DNA of 64,000 bases from Zonotrichia leucophrys gambelii. Taxonomy: Eukaryota > Chordata > Aves > Passeriformes > Passerellidae. Shown piece after piece: positions 37,301-52,300 of this stretch (the first letter of the stretch is position 1; each line of letters starts with the position of its first letter). The translations under genes were made by a program, and so were the position numbers. Location: the NCBI RefSeq assembly GCF_028769735.1, contig NC_088179.1, forward strand, positions 10,011,950-10,075,949, read 5' to 3'. Under the pieces are notes generated by a model that worked only from the letters and a program-made list of their open reading frames with translations, was not told the origin of the DNA and searched no databases.

Positions 37301-40300
37301 CACTTGAATCTGTCTGACAGAGGCTGTTTGTATGTTTGTATGTTCACAAACTTCCACTCATCTCACACTGATCTCAGGTCTTTGCTTTCAAGTTCCTTTT
37401 TCTCATTTTCCAAATTCCACCCTTCACACGCCTGATGTGATCTTAAAGCTGAGTTTGGCTCCTACCTGGGGAACCTCATAATCGGCCTGGAGGTTTCCTG
37501 CTGTCAATCCACTGAGCAGGACAATTTCATTTTCCTTCGGTGGCTGTACATTCATCGAACTGATCAGTTTGGGGAGGCTGGGTGAGACACTGATCAGCTT
37601 CTGTAGAATGAAACAGAGTTTGCTCTCAGGTAATGAGGTCTGAGTTGTACAGTTATGAATATTAAAATAAAATATCATTTAGAGGAATCCTTTTAGAAAG
37701 CTCACTTGGAAGTATTGCTTCAAGTAGATGCAGAATAGAACTGGCAGCATTAAAATGGGCATTCTTTCTTTTGAGACCCCAGACAAGACAAGGATGATAG
37801 TATAAACTTTTGCTCAAGTGTCCAGCACGACAATCTGCCATCCCTCACATTGTCACATGGTAAACAGTTTAATTGGATTGGTGCATCTAAATAGTTCCTG
37901 TTACACGTGAGTTCCTTAGACTGTGAAAACAGTGTCTCTCTCATGGTCTGAAACACAAAAGCTTCAGTAGGCATGGTGATGAGAACGGGGCAAATCTTCC
38001 TGTTTTCCTCCAAGCATATGACTAACAATAAACCAGAGGAAGTTACCTGGAAATTGCCAACCAAACTGATGCAATGATAAACGTGGAATAGCAAAAATAT
38101 TGGAGATACATGAAATGTGCCTTTCTTTGCTGTTACACTGCATACCTTCATGACTCCCTATGTGTTATGTATTAGAGGCAAAAGCAGGAACAGTCACAGC
38201 ATCAGTGATGCTATACAGGAGATCTGTATTGCCCCCAGCATGTGCAGGGGACGTTTGTGCTCCTCTGTGTATGAAGGCCAGGCCAAAAAGGCAACACCTG
38301 CTCTGAGGGTGCAGTTCTCTCTGCCAAGGACCTTGGTGTCCTTGTTCTGTGAGCAGAGAACCAAGGCTGACCCCTTGGAGCAGGAGCAGAGTAAACCCAC
38401 CTCTATTTTCTGCACCACCATGGCCCATGTGTCAGTGCAGAATGTGTGGCAAAGCCCTTCGGGGAGTGCAGATTTGGGCACCCAGCCATCTGCTTTCGTT
38501 ACTAACCAAGGCAACAATACTTCATGGTTTTTTTTTCCTTTTCATCCTCAAAATATTAAGCCTGCAGTACTGTTAGTTCTCCTTGGATTGAATTAGATAT
38601 AATAAAACATTCTGGCTTAGAAAAGCAAAATCAATAATGGGAAACAGTTCACTTTTCAGGGGAATGATCTTCAGATGAGACTAAGTATTTTTATGTGACA
38701 TAACTGAATTCAGTGCTTCAGTTCAGTTTGATGTTTCACTGTAGCATAAAAAAGTTCTCATAATTTATTTTTTCTTTAAAATTATAATCTTTCTGTTATC
38801 ACAGACACTTCCTGAAGTATCTCTGTTTTTCTGCCTAAATAGCCCCATTTTATCAGATTTCTTAGGTAGGAAATGATGGCATTTTATATATTTTTACTTC
38901 ACTTCTTCACCTTTTCTTCAGAAAAAAAGAAAAGAAGTCTGAAAGGACAATTATTTTACACAAAACCCTCCAATTTAACCCATTCCAAAAGTTCCATCAG
39001 TGATACAAAATCCTAACAGTACCTATTAGTAAATCAAGTACCTGCTAGTAAATACTTATTTCATATGCACAACAGCTGTGCTAACATCTTCAGAAGTCTT
39101 CTCAGAAATGCTTTCACCATACCAGTGTATTGCATAAAATTCCATGCCACTCAATGCTAATTTACAAAACCTGCTTATTACACAAAGAAATGGGGATGAG
39201 GGAGTTTCCTCTTGGAAAAGAATGCATAGTACCTGTGCTAGCAGGGGATTTTTATTACCTACACTGAAAACTGAGAACAGATGTCTAATTCTAAGATTGA
39301 GGGAGAAACTTTTTTTTATTTCCGCTCATAGCTTTTGTTCCTCAACAAACACTGTAAACAGCAATAAAACCACCACATTTTAGAAAATAACCAGTGCTTC
39401 TGTGGCTTCAGTAAAGTAAAACCTCTCAAGCTGTTCTGCACAGTTAACTCGCTGATTCAATAGAAAAATCATTTTGCTGCAAGATGCCATATTTATTTTT
39501 GACAACTGAATTTTCACAGATCCAGGATGCAGAACACAGCACAGAAAAACTGTTCCTGCTAACAAATGACTTGCAGGAGGCATCAAGGTGCCAGTACTGG
39601 TTGTTCTATGAGCTAGAAGTGTTTCCAGCAAATGAACTGTAAAGGTTTAACCAAGGAAATCCCTGGATACTGTCAGGAGATCCTACCTGGGTTCACTCAC
39701 TACATATTGCTTCTCTATTGGTGTGCCAAACATGGGCACCGAGCCAGGATAATAAAAGGAACTGATAAAGGAAGATGTAAGCACAAAAGTGACACCAGGC
39801 CCTTTCTTTAAAATGTGACTTCTGCAGATTTATTGGGGTTTTTTTCTGGAATAGCATGTGTTTTAAATATCATATCATGATGTAGTTTGTCTCAGTGCTT
39901 ATAAAAGAACCAGGGTTTTTTTACTGCTTTTAAAAAATTTCTTTTTTCCTACTCTTGTAAATTTCAGTTAAACAGATCACACACACCTTTAGTTCTGTTC
40001 TATCTAGACCCCCTCCTCAAGAGTACATAATCTACCTCTGTGGAATTTGACTGAGTAAGACAGCTCAGCTGAACAAGACCTAGATGAGTGGAAGATTTTC
40101 AGGGGCTTTTTGGCTGTAGGACAGAGAAAGAAATCACAAACTGGTGCCAGAGCTGGACACCAGAAACTCTTTTCATGTAGTATTATGCCAAATTAAAAGA
40201 AAATGGATGCATGTGAACATTCTCTCATAAAAGCAAGAAATCTACTCATATAACTGCTGTGAATTCAGACTGCAATGATTCATTACAAACTTCTGGGATA

Positions 40301-43300
40301 GGAGTAAGAAATGCTATGTAGCATAGTCCAGTGCTGAGACAATTTCAGATTTCTTATGCATTGCTCTCTGTAGCACTTAAAAATCTAGGTTTGGCTTTGA
40401 TTTGCTCATAGAATTTTAACTTTTATTTTTACTAGAGAGCCCTGGTAGGCCTGAATAGATCCATTGTGCATGTTTTTAAGACATAAGCAGTTACCTGTTT
40501 CACTTGCTCATCACTGCAATCATCTCTGTTGGCATCTAAATTCACAAAACAAACCTGTAATGAGAAAAAAAGAAAAAGCACTTTATAAAGTTGTATCAGA
40601 GTGGCAGCAAACCTTTTAAAGTCACTATATTTTCATTTTCTAGCCTTGTAGCTGAAGCCTTTCACTCTGAAGCCTTTTCCTAGTACAAGAAAGGTAGAAA
40701 GGTTTGTAAAGAGAACAGTGGAATAGATGTTAAGAAAGAAGGAAAAAAAGGAGTAAGAGTCATGACTTTATCTGTGCTGACAATTGGCTTGTCTGATGAA
40801 TGAGCAAATGTTGCAAATAAACTGTAACACAGAGGATGTCAGTACAGGTAGAGAAAATGTTAAAAATACATTTGATCACATATCTGATAAATTCTTCATG
40901 TCTTGTTTTTCCAATGACTTCTTCTTTCAGGCACTTGTTGCTAAATGTTTTTAAGTAAGTGCAATTGTGAGCTGCTTTTCGAGTTTTCTGCACATCACAT
41001 AAATAATCCAGTACCTTTCCCAACTTTCCAGAATGTCTATGAGAAGTTTAACACTTTATAAAAGTAATTCTTAAAACTTGATTCATGGGGTAATATTCCA
41101 CAGGAAATTTTCAGCTCTGCTAACTGGCACCACAGGTGCAGAAAAGCTGAAGTGCCTGGTGAGCAAGTTCTTCACTTTTGATGACAAGGGCTTTTGCCAC
41201 TTTGATTATTGTGAGTGACTATTAAATGGTACTGAGATTGACTTAAACACAAACTTCAGATCTAAAGACCATTTAATTTGTGAAGATTTCTATTTTATTA
41301 TATGCTTACTGGAAGGCCATTTTCTAATAAGAAAATCCTTCCTCCAGCTCTGAGTTAGAAGCAGGGACTCCAAAACCAGGCTGACTGTGAGGTTTATGAG
41401 AGTTTGGTGTTGTCCTCATTTAACCCAAAGCCTCACACAAATTCAAGGCACAGCTGAAGCCAACACCTGACTCCAAATAAATTGCAGGCCCAAAATTTAA
41501 CATAAAAGAGCTGAGTGATTTTTTTTTTTACTTCTTTTCCAGTGAAGAGGAAATACTTTCCCTAATTCCATGTAAATATCCCATAGAAAATGAAATTGCT
41601 CTAAATTATCCCCTTCACCAACACTGTTGTGTTTGGCACCCAAGCTCCTGTTGTGTGCCTGCATTTACACCAAGACAACCCTGATTTCAGTTTATATATG
41701 CACATGCCATATGTACAGATTATGACCATCTGCAGTAACAGCCAGCACAGCAGATGGAAAGATCCAGCCAGTGCTCCCATTATAAACCACAAAAAACCCA
41801 GTGAAGAAGAAAGCTTTTTGCCCTTTTAAATAGTTTAATGTCATCTTTATATGAACTTACAAACATATTTTCCAGCCCTTTTACATTTTTCAGCAAAAAT
41901 ATTTCTGTGTCTGATAATGACAACAATCAGGATATGCCACTGTCATCTGCTGAACTTTTAAGAAATAGTTATAAAAATGTCTAAGCTACAAAATAGCAAA
42001 AATATCCTCTAGCAACATAGTGTGGTGGTTATGTAATGTCCTAAACATGCTGCAGTTGATTAGACAAACACTTCTCTTACTTTCTACTGGGTTTTCACAT
42101 GTAGGCATTTCTCATACCAACAATAGGTAGTTACCAAATAGCATTAGAAAATGTCACTCTTGATTTGCCCATGAACTTGCCTGTGACAGTGTAAGATATG
42201 AATTTATCATGAGTGAGTGTGCAGGTGCATGGAGGTGTTTTTGCTGATGGAGCCACCAGTTTGGCCAGGGAAGGAGTGGGGAAGGCGTGGGGCCACTTTG
42301 AGTGCTCCCCAGCAGGGCCAGCCCATGTTGAAGGTTGGGCTGCTACTGAGGAGAGCTGTGAAAAAGCTGCACAGAGCAGTTGTGTCTTCAGCCAGACACC
42401 AGATTCTCTGACAAACCTTGGTGTGCCCTTTGCTGGCTCCATGGGATGGTGGCTCATGACTTTGCTGTGATGAGCAGTGGCACTGACTGCCACTCCAAAG
42501 CCAGGCCCTCTCCAAGCAGCCAAAACAATCATCACCTCTGTTCAGGTGTGCCTGGCACATAACTCACTCATGCCTCAGCACAGGAAACCTCAGTACAAGC
42601 AGGAATATCTGGTGTTTTAAGTCACATTATCTTTCTTTCTATTTTTAAATTGATTTTCAGAACCTAATGAACTTGCACTAGAAAACCTGTGGCAGAACTG
42701 AATCCAGTTTCCACATACACTTGTCAAGTTCAATTGACATTGATTTATCACACTGCCAAAGCAGTCTTTTAGCATTTCCTGTTCTGTGGATTTTGCAGTT
42801 TTAATTACAGGCAACTTTGAAAAAAAACCAGTTTCACAGTGGTGAAATACACTGATGAGCTCATTTACTTTTTCCATTTGCTGGGAGCAGGAGGCAGGAC
42901 TAGATGGGGAGGTACTGCAACCATAAATCACCTCTAGAATCCCATCCTGGCCTGCTCTGCACTACTGCTTCCTTCTAGGAAGTTCACTGTGAGAGTATTT
43001 TTGTTGGAGATATTTCACTGGTGGTGCTCAAAGAGAAAATTATCTATTATGAAAAATCTCTCCCTGTTTTCTGCTTACATAATACAAGTTTTAAGCTCTC
43101 ATTAGCTTGCCTTGCTTGATTAACTTCTAGTAATTATCAGGGACACCTCCACTGAAACAAGGCAAAACAACAATAGAGAACAATTAATAATCTTTAGGAT
43201 GGAAACACTGCATAAATTATGAAGGAAGAGCCAAGGTCAGGTCAGGATTTGCTAACCTCAATTTAATTCTGATTTTTTTCTTTGTATCAGATGCAGCTTA

Positions 43301-46300
43301 GTTAAACTGCAACCCAAACTTCTCATCATGGTATCTTTAAATGTCAGTCCTTTCCCAGCTACTCCTTTACTTCTTCATATCTTTGACTTCCCACAAACAC
43401 CTTTTCAGTTCCAAAGTGTGTCTGCTTTCCACTTACACTGATTTTCTCTCTGGAAACCACACAGAAATGTCAAGATATCGCCTTTTTTTCTGTCTTAGGA
43501 AATACTTATTTTGCAGGGAGAAAACAACAAAATTTAAATGGTGTTGCATAATACAAAAAGGAAACAACTCGTCACCCAAATTCAGGCTTTACACAGTGAG
43601 AGAGTCACCCACAACTTCCCGGGTAGGTGCCAGTGTCTGCTTTTGGCTCCGTCGTTTTTCCAAGTGTAGAAATCCCATTTGCTCAAGAGAGAAAAGAGCT
43701 GTTCTTGTGGTGAACAGGTACCACTGCACTGAAATGGAGCACAAAGCAGGATGCTGCATGTCCCTAAACCACCTAATGCACTGGCACACTGTGAATGGCA
43801 GCTCTTGTACTCTGCAGAGTTTTGTACATCAGTAGCACAGATTTGGGTCTGACCCCCAACCTTCCCCTCATCAAAAATTTCTACTGGGATAGTTCCAGCC
43901 AGGTTATCATCACTAACTTGCTGAGCTCTTGAAGAAGTCTGTACTTTCCACAATCATATAAAAATCAAATAGAGAAACTAGTTGTTTTTTTTTTTTCCCC
44001 AGATTTTGCATGGCAATTTCTATGACTGGTAAGAGATGCATAGGGTAAATTCTATGGATCAGTGGAGTCCTGAAATCTGCTCTTGAGTTGGTGCAGAAAT
44101 TATGTAAACACCTCACTTCTTAAAAGAACTATATATTAAGCAATTATTTTTTATAAAATATTTAAGGATGTAATGTAAACACAGTATATTTTCCTCACTG
44201 CCAAATGGCTCCAGGATATAGTTAACCTGGTAAGCAAAGCGAGCCAAGTCCTGTGTTCTGTGCTGTGAAGGACAGTGGTCAACACTTGCTTGAAGGGCTG
44301 CAGGAGGTGGGCTTTCTTCCCCCCATAAAATCAAAGAAATCTATATTATACCACCCTCCCAAAAAATTCAATATCTATTTTAAAAGAAAGGAAGTTAAAC
44401 TGAGGAGAAAAGACTTGAAAATGAGAACTCTCTACAGATGGCTTGTGCAACCTGAATTTTACCTTGTATGCCCACATTTATGCAATGCAGTGTTGCTGCC
44501 TGACTCAGTGAACAGCAAGCCTGCAAAAAGGGGGAAAATTATGTAGAATAAGAGCACTGTGTATCTGCCATTTTCTAACATTTGAGCCTATGACTCTGTA
44601 ACCTAAAGGACATTCCTAAGCAGAGTTTCTTAGTTTCTAATCCAGTAGCTGGATTAGGACAACACAGTTTAATAGACTATCAAAGTGGTAGCAGGAGTGT
44701 ATGCAGGTGACACAAAGTGCTTCATCCCTTCTCCACCACTGCCCCATCCACCTGATCCCCAGCTTTGGCCTCGGTGTCCCCAGCAGGCTGGGTTTGGTGC
44801 CACACACCTCAGCACAGGCTAAATGTCTGTGCAGATGGTTGGATTTGCACCAGAACTGCGTAGAACTCTCCATGTTCTGTGCTCTCCTGGTTGGTATTTC
44901 AGGGTGTAAATGATGTCTTTAAAATGAGTTTATAGAGTTTTAATCTCCCAGGTCTGTGCTGTTCTGCCTTTCCCATCCCCTTCCTGACACATCACTGAGT
45001 CAACTCATGCCAGGTGCCAATTCAGACACCCCACCAGACACTTAGAGAGAACAACTGGTTTGGGATTGCTCTGCTATCTGCCCATAAAACTCATGTCTAA
45101 TTTCCTACAAACAGAAGTGAAAAAGGTAATTAGCCCCAGGAGAGGTCTTAGGAGAAAGTGGTTCTGAGCAGGCAGTTCCTGGGTGCAAAGTTAAAGCAGT
45201 GTAAATGCCCAAACCTGAGGATGTGCAGGACGAACTGTGGGGTATGAGAAGGTGAGCATCTTCTGAGCCCAGGGCTGAAGGCAGTTTTATGTTAAAAGCC
45301 AGTTCAAGTGCTGGTGGGAATGCAGCCCTCGTGGCAGAGAGCTGCAGCAGCAAGTGCAGCTCCAGAGCAGGGAAGGCAGGATCAGACCGTGCTGCCCCTC
45401 CCAGTCTGAGCTCCCCCCATGGTTTTGCTCCCTTTAAATGTCCCCATCTGCTGCTGAGCAGAGTGCAGTGGCAGGAGCAGAGGCAGCTGTATGTCAGGAC
45501 AGCCAGCTGGGTCCTCTCTGTCCTGGTTTGGGTGACCAGGTGTGCAGCTCCCCAATGTCACTTTTAAATTACCCTGCTGTGCTCCTTGCATCTTGCCTCG
45601 CTGCTTGGGAGTGATATGCACCCCACACCAGTGCAGTGATTTCTCATCATTATTTAGCATTATCCTTTGAAATACTAAAGGCTTGGCATTTTACTTCCAT
45701 GTGGTTTCCCCTCCACATTCTGGGCAGGGATTGTTTATTCTCAGAGTGTGTGCTGTCCCTTATACACTACTATTCTAAACACTTCATTCCTTTTTAAATG
45801 TAGGACTGTGAAGGTGCAGTTTGTGAAGAGGGTGATTGAATTTTACATCAACTGTGATTGCTGTGACAGTTGTTTTAAGGATTTAATGGAATCCTTGACC
45901 ACAATAATTTTTGCTCTTAGCAATAACTCTGTGATAGGATGGCAGATTTGAAATTCTGAACCTATTCTCATCCTAATTTCATGTCTGTAAAGTAGAAAAA
46001 AATACAGTTGCTCTAAACTTCTATTAGACTTAAGTCTGAGTCTCCTGGCTTTAGAAAGATTAGATCACTGTAATTTCCTCACAGCACAATATCAGAATAG
46101 AGCTGCTCCAAGGCATTGCTCACTGGAATGGTGACTATTTCAGAGAACCTACAGCAGCATGATGGGCTCCCTCAGGAGCTGAAGTCAGTGAAAGCCCGAG
46201 GAAAAAATATTGTTTTACTCTGTACTTGTGAGCCAAAGTAAACTGTAACCCACAGAAAATATCAAAGGAGTGGCAACATGCCAGACTTGGTCCAGAAACC

Positions 46301-49300
46301 TGCTGTGAGCTTTGTCTCTTTGAAAATGACCAGAATCACTCATATATTTCTGACTTATAGTAGGATAGCACAAAATGCCTTTTCCAGCAGATTGTACCCA
46401 TACAGTCAGTTAGTGTCACAGGAGCATTTGTTTTGATGCTGATCTGCAAAGCTCCCAAATAGAACTTTGCATTTATTTTCACTTGTCTTATTTATGCTAA
46501 TGTGATGGCTAAATAAAACCTCCTGGACTTCTTGTGATATATAGATATAAATGTGTGTGTAGATATTTATGTGTACTGTCTGTAAGGTCCCTTAATCACT
46601 GACCTCTCTGTTCTTTAAAATTGCAATTTCTTAAATCTTTTGATCCCAATAGAGTTTCAAGTACCATTTTTTAGAAAGATAAAAAAACAAAGAGCTGTGA
46701 AATGATGGTTTCTAAAGAAATATTCTAAAATGTCACAAAAGATCATCCATTGGCTAACAAGGAAACAGAAAAATAGTTTTGAAGACACTATTAATTTTTA
46801 ACCATCTAGGTGTCGTAGGACTTGTGTGAAAGGAGGCTGATTACAGACTCTTTTTGGAAGCTTGTGGCTTTGGTCACATCACCACAATTATTTACTAAAA
46901 GAAAACTTTCATAACTGATACCTGAGGTCTCTGGCTCCAGCTCTCAGTATAAATGCTACAATATAGTTCTGATTCATGTGCTGAAAAGCTGCTGTCAGGT
47001 TTTCCCTCTGACTCAGGCTTTGGAGACCAGAAGTCTCCCTGCATTGCATCTCCAGACATCCCAAATGTCTGAAGATTCATTGCCCAAATGAATGTGGGCA
47101 AAGATTCATTTGCTCAGTGAATCTTGGGCAAATTCACTGCATATGATGGGAATGTTGCTATCAACCACTCTGTGACTGCCCCAATGAATATGCACATGTT
47201 GATGTAAAACTTCCTTCACAGAAATGACTTTGCACCCATTAAGGCCAGGAGCAATAGCCAGCCTGATATTTCTACCCTTTTTTCTCTCTCATTACCTTTA
47301 CAAAGTTAGTTGTTTTTCTGTCACCACTTTAATTTATAGAGTGGCATCAAAAGGAGTATTTACTGCAGAATGAATAGAAAGTATTATTGCTTGAGCAAGA
47401 TTGAAGAGGCAATGTACATTTCTGTAAAACCTTATATGCCTGCATTAATCTTCTTCATTTTTTGATAGATCTTATTATGCTTATTTATTTTCTGTCTTTC
47501 TGTACCCATTTAAATGTTAAATAGAATCTCAGAGGACTAGATAGTATAACTGTGACAGTTAACAGATCTGATTTGAAGGCCAGTCCAAATAAAAAAAATG
47601 ATAAATACAAACCAATAAACCACAATTGATACCATCATTTAGCTTTGCTCAAGTTAATCTTGACTTTTTCCATTTCCTGTATTTGAAAACTGTTGGTATG
47701 GAAAAATTATGGTTCCATCAGACTGTTGCAAGAGGTGGTATTTAAAGGAGAATTTTGTCATGAGCAAAATAATAACCTGAAATCAGTTTGGGGTTGCTCA
47801 GGAGCCAGTCCTGCACCTTTATCCTTCTCCTGCCTCCTCTGAGCTCCTGCTCAGCAGGGTGGGCCTGACACAAATACAGCAATGCACCAGTGACCAGGCT
47901 GCTCCACAAGGAAAAAGACAAAAGTTCATAAAACAGCATTTTTGAATTTTAGACACTTCCAGGGAAAAGATTTCATAGAAACAGTTGAAACTTTAAATTG
48001 CCAAAATGCAGTGAAGTTTTAACTGTTGTGGTTAATTATAGGCCAGACTCTGCTAAATAACTCATCAGAAAGAGAGGTCAGGCCCAAAAGGTTTTGTTTA
48101 AAATGACTGAAACCATCACTGGCTAAGAACACTGTCCCAGATGCACTAAAGAGTGTAAAATATTTAATGGTTTCTAAAACCAAGCTATTTAACAATGAAA
48201 CCAAGGTGAAAGACTGACTCCCTCGAGCCCCAAACTCTGATTGTCTTGGCAGTCTCTGCCCAGGCTGGTTTTGGTAAGCCAAGAAATACAACTGCCTGCA
48301 GTCTCCAAAGCCAAACAGATGAATTCTTTAATCCTATAAGCAACTGAAGCAAGGAAATTATGATGATGTTTGATTTTTAGAAAGGAGAACATTGATGGTT
48401 CCTTACTAAATGAATGCTCAGATTTCTGGGACAGTTGAGTATTTGCTTAATGTTTTCTTTAACACACCTAGATACTTTTATTTGCTACAGCGTTGCTCTA
48501 AACTACTATAGAAATCAATTATTTTTCTCAAAGACGTTTGTATGACACTTAGAAGCACAAAACGAGATTAAAGCGTTATAAGTACTTAAATCCATTCTGC
48601 TTATCTGTGCACAGCAATCCATTCTGTGGTGCTCTACAGGATTTTTCAGTCCTTGAGAAAGATGAGGAAGTCAATGTGGCTAAGCCTAATTAAAAAATGC
48701 AAATGGTTTTGCTAAACAAAGATGTCATGTGAAAATACTCCACAAAAGTGACTGTGAGATTGATTGGCCTCAAATTCCACCTGCCCTGGGTCTCTGGGGA
48801 GTCAGGATGAGCAGGTATTACCAAGGTGTGAGTGGAGCTATCAGCAGAAAGAGTCAATTGTGTATTATACAGCTGATACAGGCTGTCAGATGGGCAGCTA
48901 AAACACCCATGATTGGAACAGTCTATTTGGGTTTGAGTTTTTAAACTGAGCTAGTTCTTCTTTCCTGCCTCCACTACTCTAATCAAACTTATAATTAGAG
49001 TACATTATTAAAGTAACATTATAATACATAATATGGTCCCCCCCATCTTTTTAAGTAAAATGTTAGTATGCATCATAGTTCAGACCATGTATGCCATTTT
49101 TGCCCTGTTTTTCACACACTGGGGCAGGGCTGCTGTATTTATTTTGCAGTCTCCCAGGCTTAGGTGCCGTTTGTTCTGGACTACACTGGGGGAAGAAGGA
49201 ATGGGGAGGTGGCATCTTTCAGGGCAGCAGAGAAAACCAGCAGCTCCGTGGTTGCCACACCTTATGAAACTCTTCCTGATAAATCTCTACTCAAAGCTTT

Positions 49301-52300
49301 CTGTGAAGGGATTGCAGGACTGTATCCAGTAGATGAGAAACTGTTGTCTCTAGATGAAAAACAGGCTCTGTCTTCTCTGATTAAAAAATTCTTTACTGAA
49401 AGCAGATAATTCTGTAAGTTCTCTGCTTTTCAGAGGATGGGCTGAGAAGGAAGGAAGCACACAGGTCTGATGATAGCTTTTGATTGAGCTCAGTCGTTTG
49501 TTAAATATGCACTATAACAAATTAGGACTGTAAAATCTAACTGCTCTGGATAATTTCCTCAGCTCTTCCTTTTCTTCACCGGGCCCATCCTGGCCTCACT
49601 CCTTCTTCTTGCTTCCTGCCTCATAAAATTACATTTTTAAACCAAGAGCTCATGTTCTCTCCCTTAAAAGGATTGTTTCACCCTTCCATTAAGAGAATTT
49701 ACATTCAGCATACAAAATATCCACCTACAGCTGACCACTGTTACAAGCAACAGAAATTACAGCTTTGTGATGGATACAGTTTGGTGACAGTGATGGTTTC
49801 TGTCATTTTTAACCAAACCTTTTGGGACTGACCCCTGTTTCTGCCGCAGTAGGTGTGCACATCATCTGTCTGCTCATGCATGCTCTACAGATTGCAGGGC
49901 AGCTCTGCCCCAGCTGTTGGACAGGTTATAAATAGGTAGAGCTCTCAGGCAGCAAGATTACTTGAAAAAGAAGGAATGGTACAGGTTCTTGCGCTTATGA
50001 ATCAGTCTGGAAAACAGCTGGCTGTCAGACTGCTGAGATTGGAAAAGTCTGCTTATCTGTGTATTAGCATCTTAAGGTTAACTTTTCAGCATGTTGACAT
50101 GCAAGCTCTGCCACTTTCCTCTCAGTAGACTTTATTAAAGTGCAGCTCTGTCTGGTTTCTCTGTGGTATAAGGAAGGTTTGAGTTCACACTCTTACAATT
50201 TCTCAGTTTCATCTGTATTCATGAAACCTGTAGGAACTCTGGCTCTGGAACCTCTGGCCTATTGTCAAATTAGACAGATAGCATCCAGTGAGTTCAAAAG
50301 TGACTATTTCCCTTGAGGCTGAAATTATTTCTGTTGGTAAACAGGCAACCAGAAACTCTAATCATGCATTTTTACAGAGGCTGTAATCCTAGGTGCTCTC
50401 TTGATTCTTTAAAAAAAACTTAATCAAACTAATTTAAATATAATTCAACTAGTTTGTAAAATTATTTTTATTCACACAAACCCAAAGCTGCTTTGGGAGA
50501 ATGTTTTGCCTAATCACATGTATTTTTGGACAGATTTAAGTGATTCCCCAGTTGAGATCTGTTTTACTGAGTTTCAGAATCCAGTATGAAATAGTAAAGC
50601 TAAATAATTTCCTCTCACAGAGTTCTTCAAGCTTTAAAGGAACTAAAAACCAAAAACAGGTGCAGGGTAGATGTGTAGCTTTGGAAGGACTTTGCTTATT
50701 CAAATACACTGTTCAAGAAGCAAATGGGGAAATTCTTTAAACTCTCACAGTAAATAAAGTGATTTTAACTGGGAAAATTAATTTTGGTGGATTTGATACT
50801 AACTCTTCCCATATACCTAGAAAAATTACTTTAAAAATATGACTACCCACATTTTCATACTGTCAGTTTAAAAGAGCATGGAATATCTCAATTAAACATC
50901 TGCTGCAATCTGAAGGAGGTGTCCATAACATCTGAATGATTTAATCCATCCCCAGTCCCTGTGTGTCAGATAGAAGTACCTGTACTTCTGCACACTCACT
51001 CATTCTCACATGCCCTGCAATTCCAGAGCCAGATCATGGAGCTGCTGTAATCACAGATGTTTTTGTACTAAATTACATAGCAGCTGACAGAAATAAAGAT
51101 CTGTCCATGAGTCAGTCAGATTATTAACTTTATCATTACCATTTTAAGCTTTGAAATAAATAAGAAAAAAGAAGCTGTTTGTCCTCTATACTTAGTTGCA
51201 TACACAGATGGAGGAAAAAATACCTGAATAACACTTCTGAGGGGTTAGAGCAAATACAACAAGAATCTTCTAGCTTTCAATTTCTTGCACCTGAAATCGT
51301 AAAGCTGGGAATCAGAAAGGTATTCTGGTCTGAACTTCTTCCCTAGGCAAGCTTCTACCAGGAAAACATCTGCCTTCTTCATGGTCATCTTAAATCTGCA
51401 GGTCTAGACTCATCCTACAGAAAGAACTCCTGCAGTGATGGTTAAAGGCTGGGCTTCTGTAGTTCCCAATCTCTTTGCAGAAGACCAAAGTGATGAGAAA
51501 TCTTGGCATCTGCTTGAGGATTGAATTGGATCTTTTTGGAAAAGGAGCTGGAAATCTCAGCCTGTGCTAGATTCCCGCAGTACTGTAAGGAGTGGTGTTT
51601 GTGGTCATTTCAGCGACACTGCAATGTGTGGTGATTTCTGTTTGTTCTTGAAAGAGCATCTTTCAGGGCACACGGACACACCCTTTGTCTATACAGGGTC
51701 CTGGCAGAAGCTCTTTGGAGATCACCTTTGGCAAACACTCAGCTGCAGTTAGGTGAACCCACAGTGCAAGCCAAGGTTCGTGCTAAGAGCACAAAGCTGT
51801 GCAGAAGAACATCCACCCTGGTATACTCTTCACGTTCTCACCCTGTGTTTATCTGTGTGATAAACAAGGGCTCTGCTGCCACAGCCAGAGCAGCCTGAGC
51901 TGCAGCAGAGCCCTCAGACGCCCTGCCTGGGGCACACAGCTCCTGCACCCACTCAAGCACACTCACACATTCCTCAGCTGTGTAAATACATCACCGTGCA
52001 GTCACACACAGGCGCTAATGACGAGCAAATGAGGATTAGCTGAAGCAGGGATGTGCACGTGACTTTCTTTTGCATATGGTTTCATAATGCCCAACGTGTC
52101 ATCTTCATTCATCTTCCTTCTGGTTTTATAGGAGGCTTTAAAATGCCTTCATGCAGAGCAGTGAGGCGTGTGACACTGCCATTATAAAGCATGTAATGGA
52201 AAAGACACTTTCCTATAATTTCTGGGAAAGAGAGATCTCAACCATTAACAAACTACCAGCTGAAATGTGTGGGTTTCAGGTAATATTCTTCAGAATGTTC

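Noticed and set aside
42131..42560. Overlapping ORFs on both strands in a GC-richer patch
   Set aside because: Several frames are open at once, as expected from few AT-rich stop codons; no homology recognised.
42547..42580. GTGCCTGGCACATA, resembling the MIR 3' end
   Set aside because: Only about 14 bases match and no other MIR block lies nearby, so it is probably chance.
43341..43835. 164-residue plus-strand ORF
   Set aside because: Cysteine- and serine-rich composition typical of translated intron; no recognised motif; an opposing ORF of similar length overlaps it.
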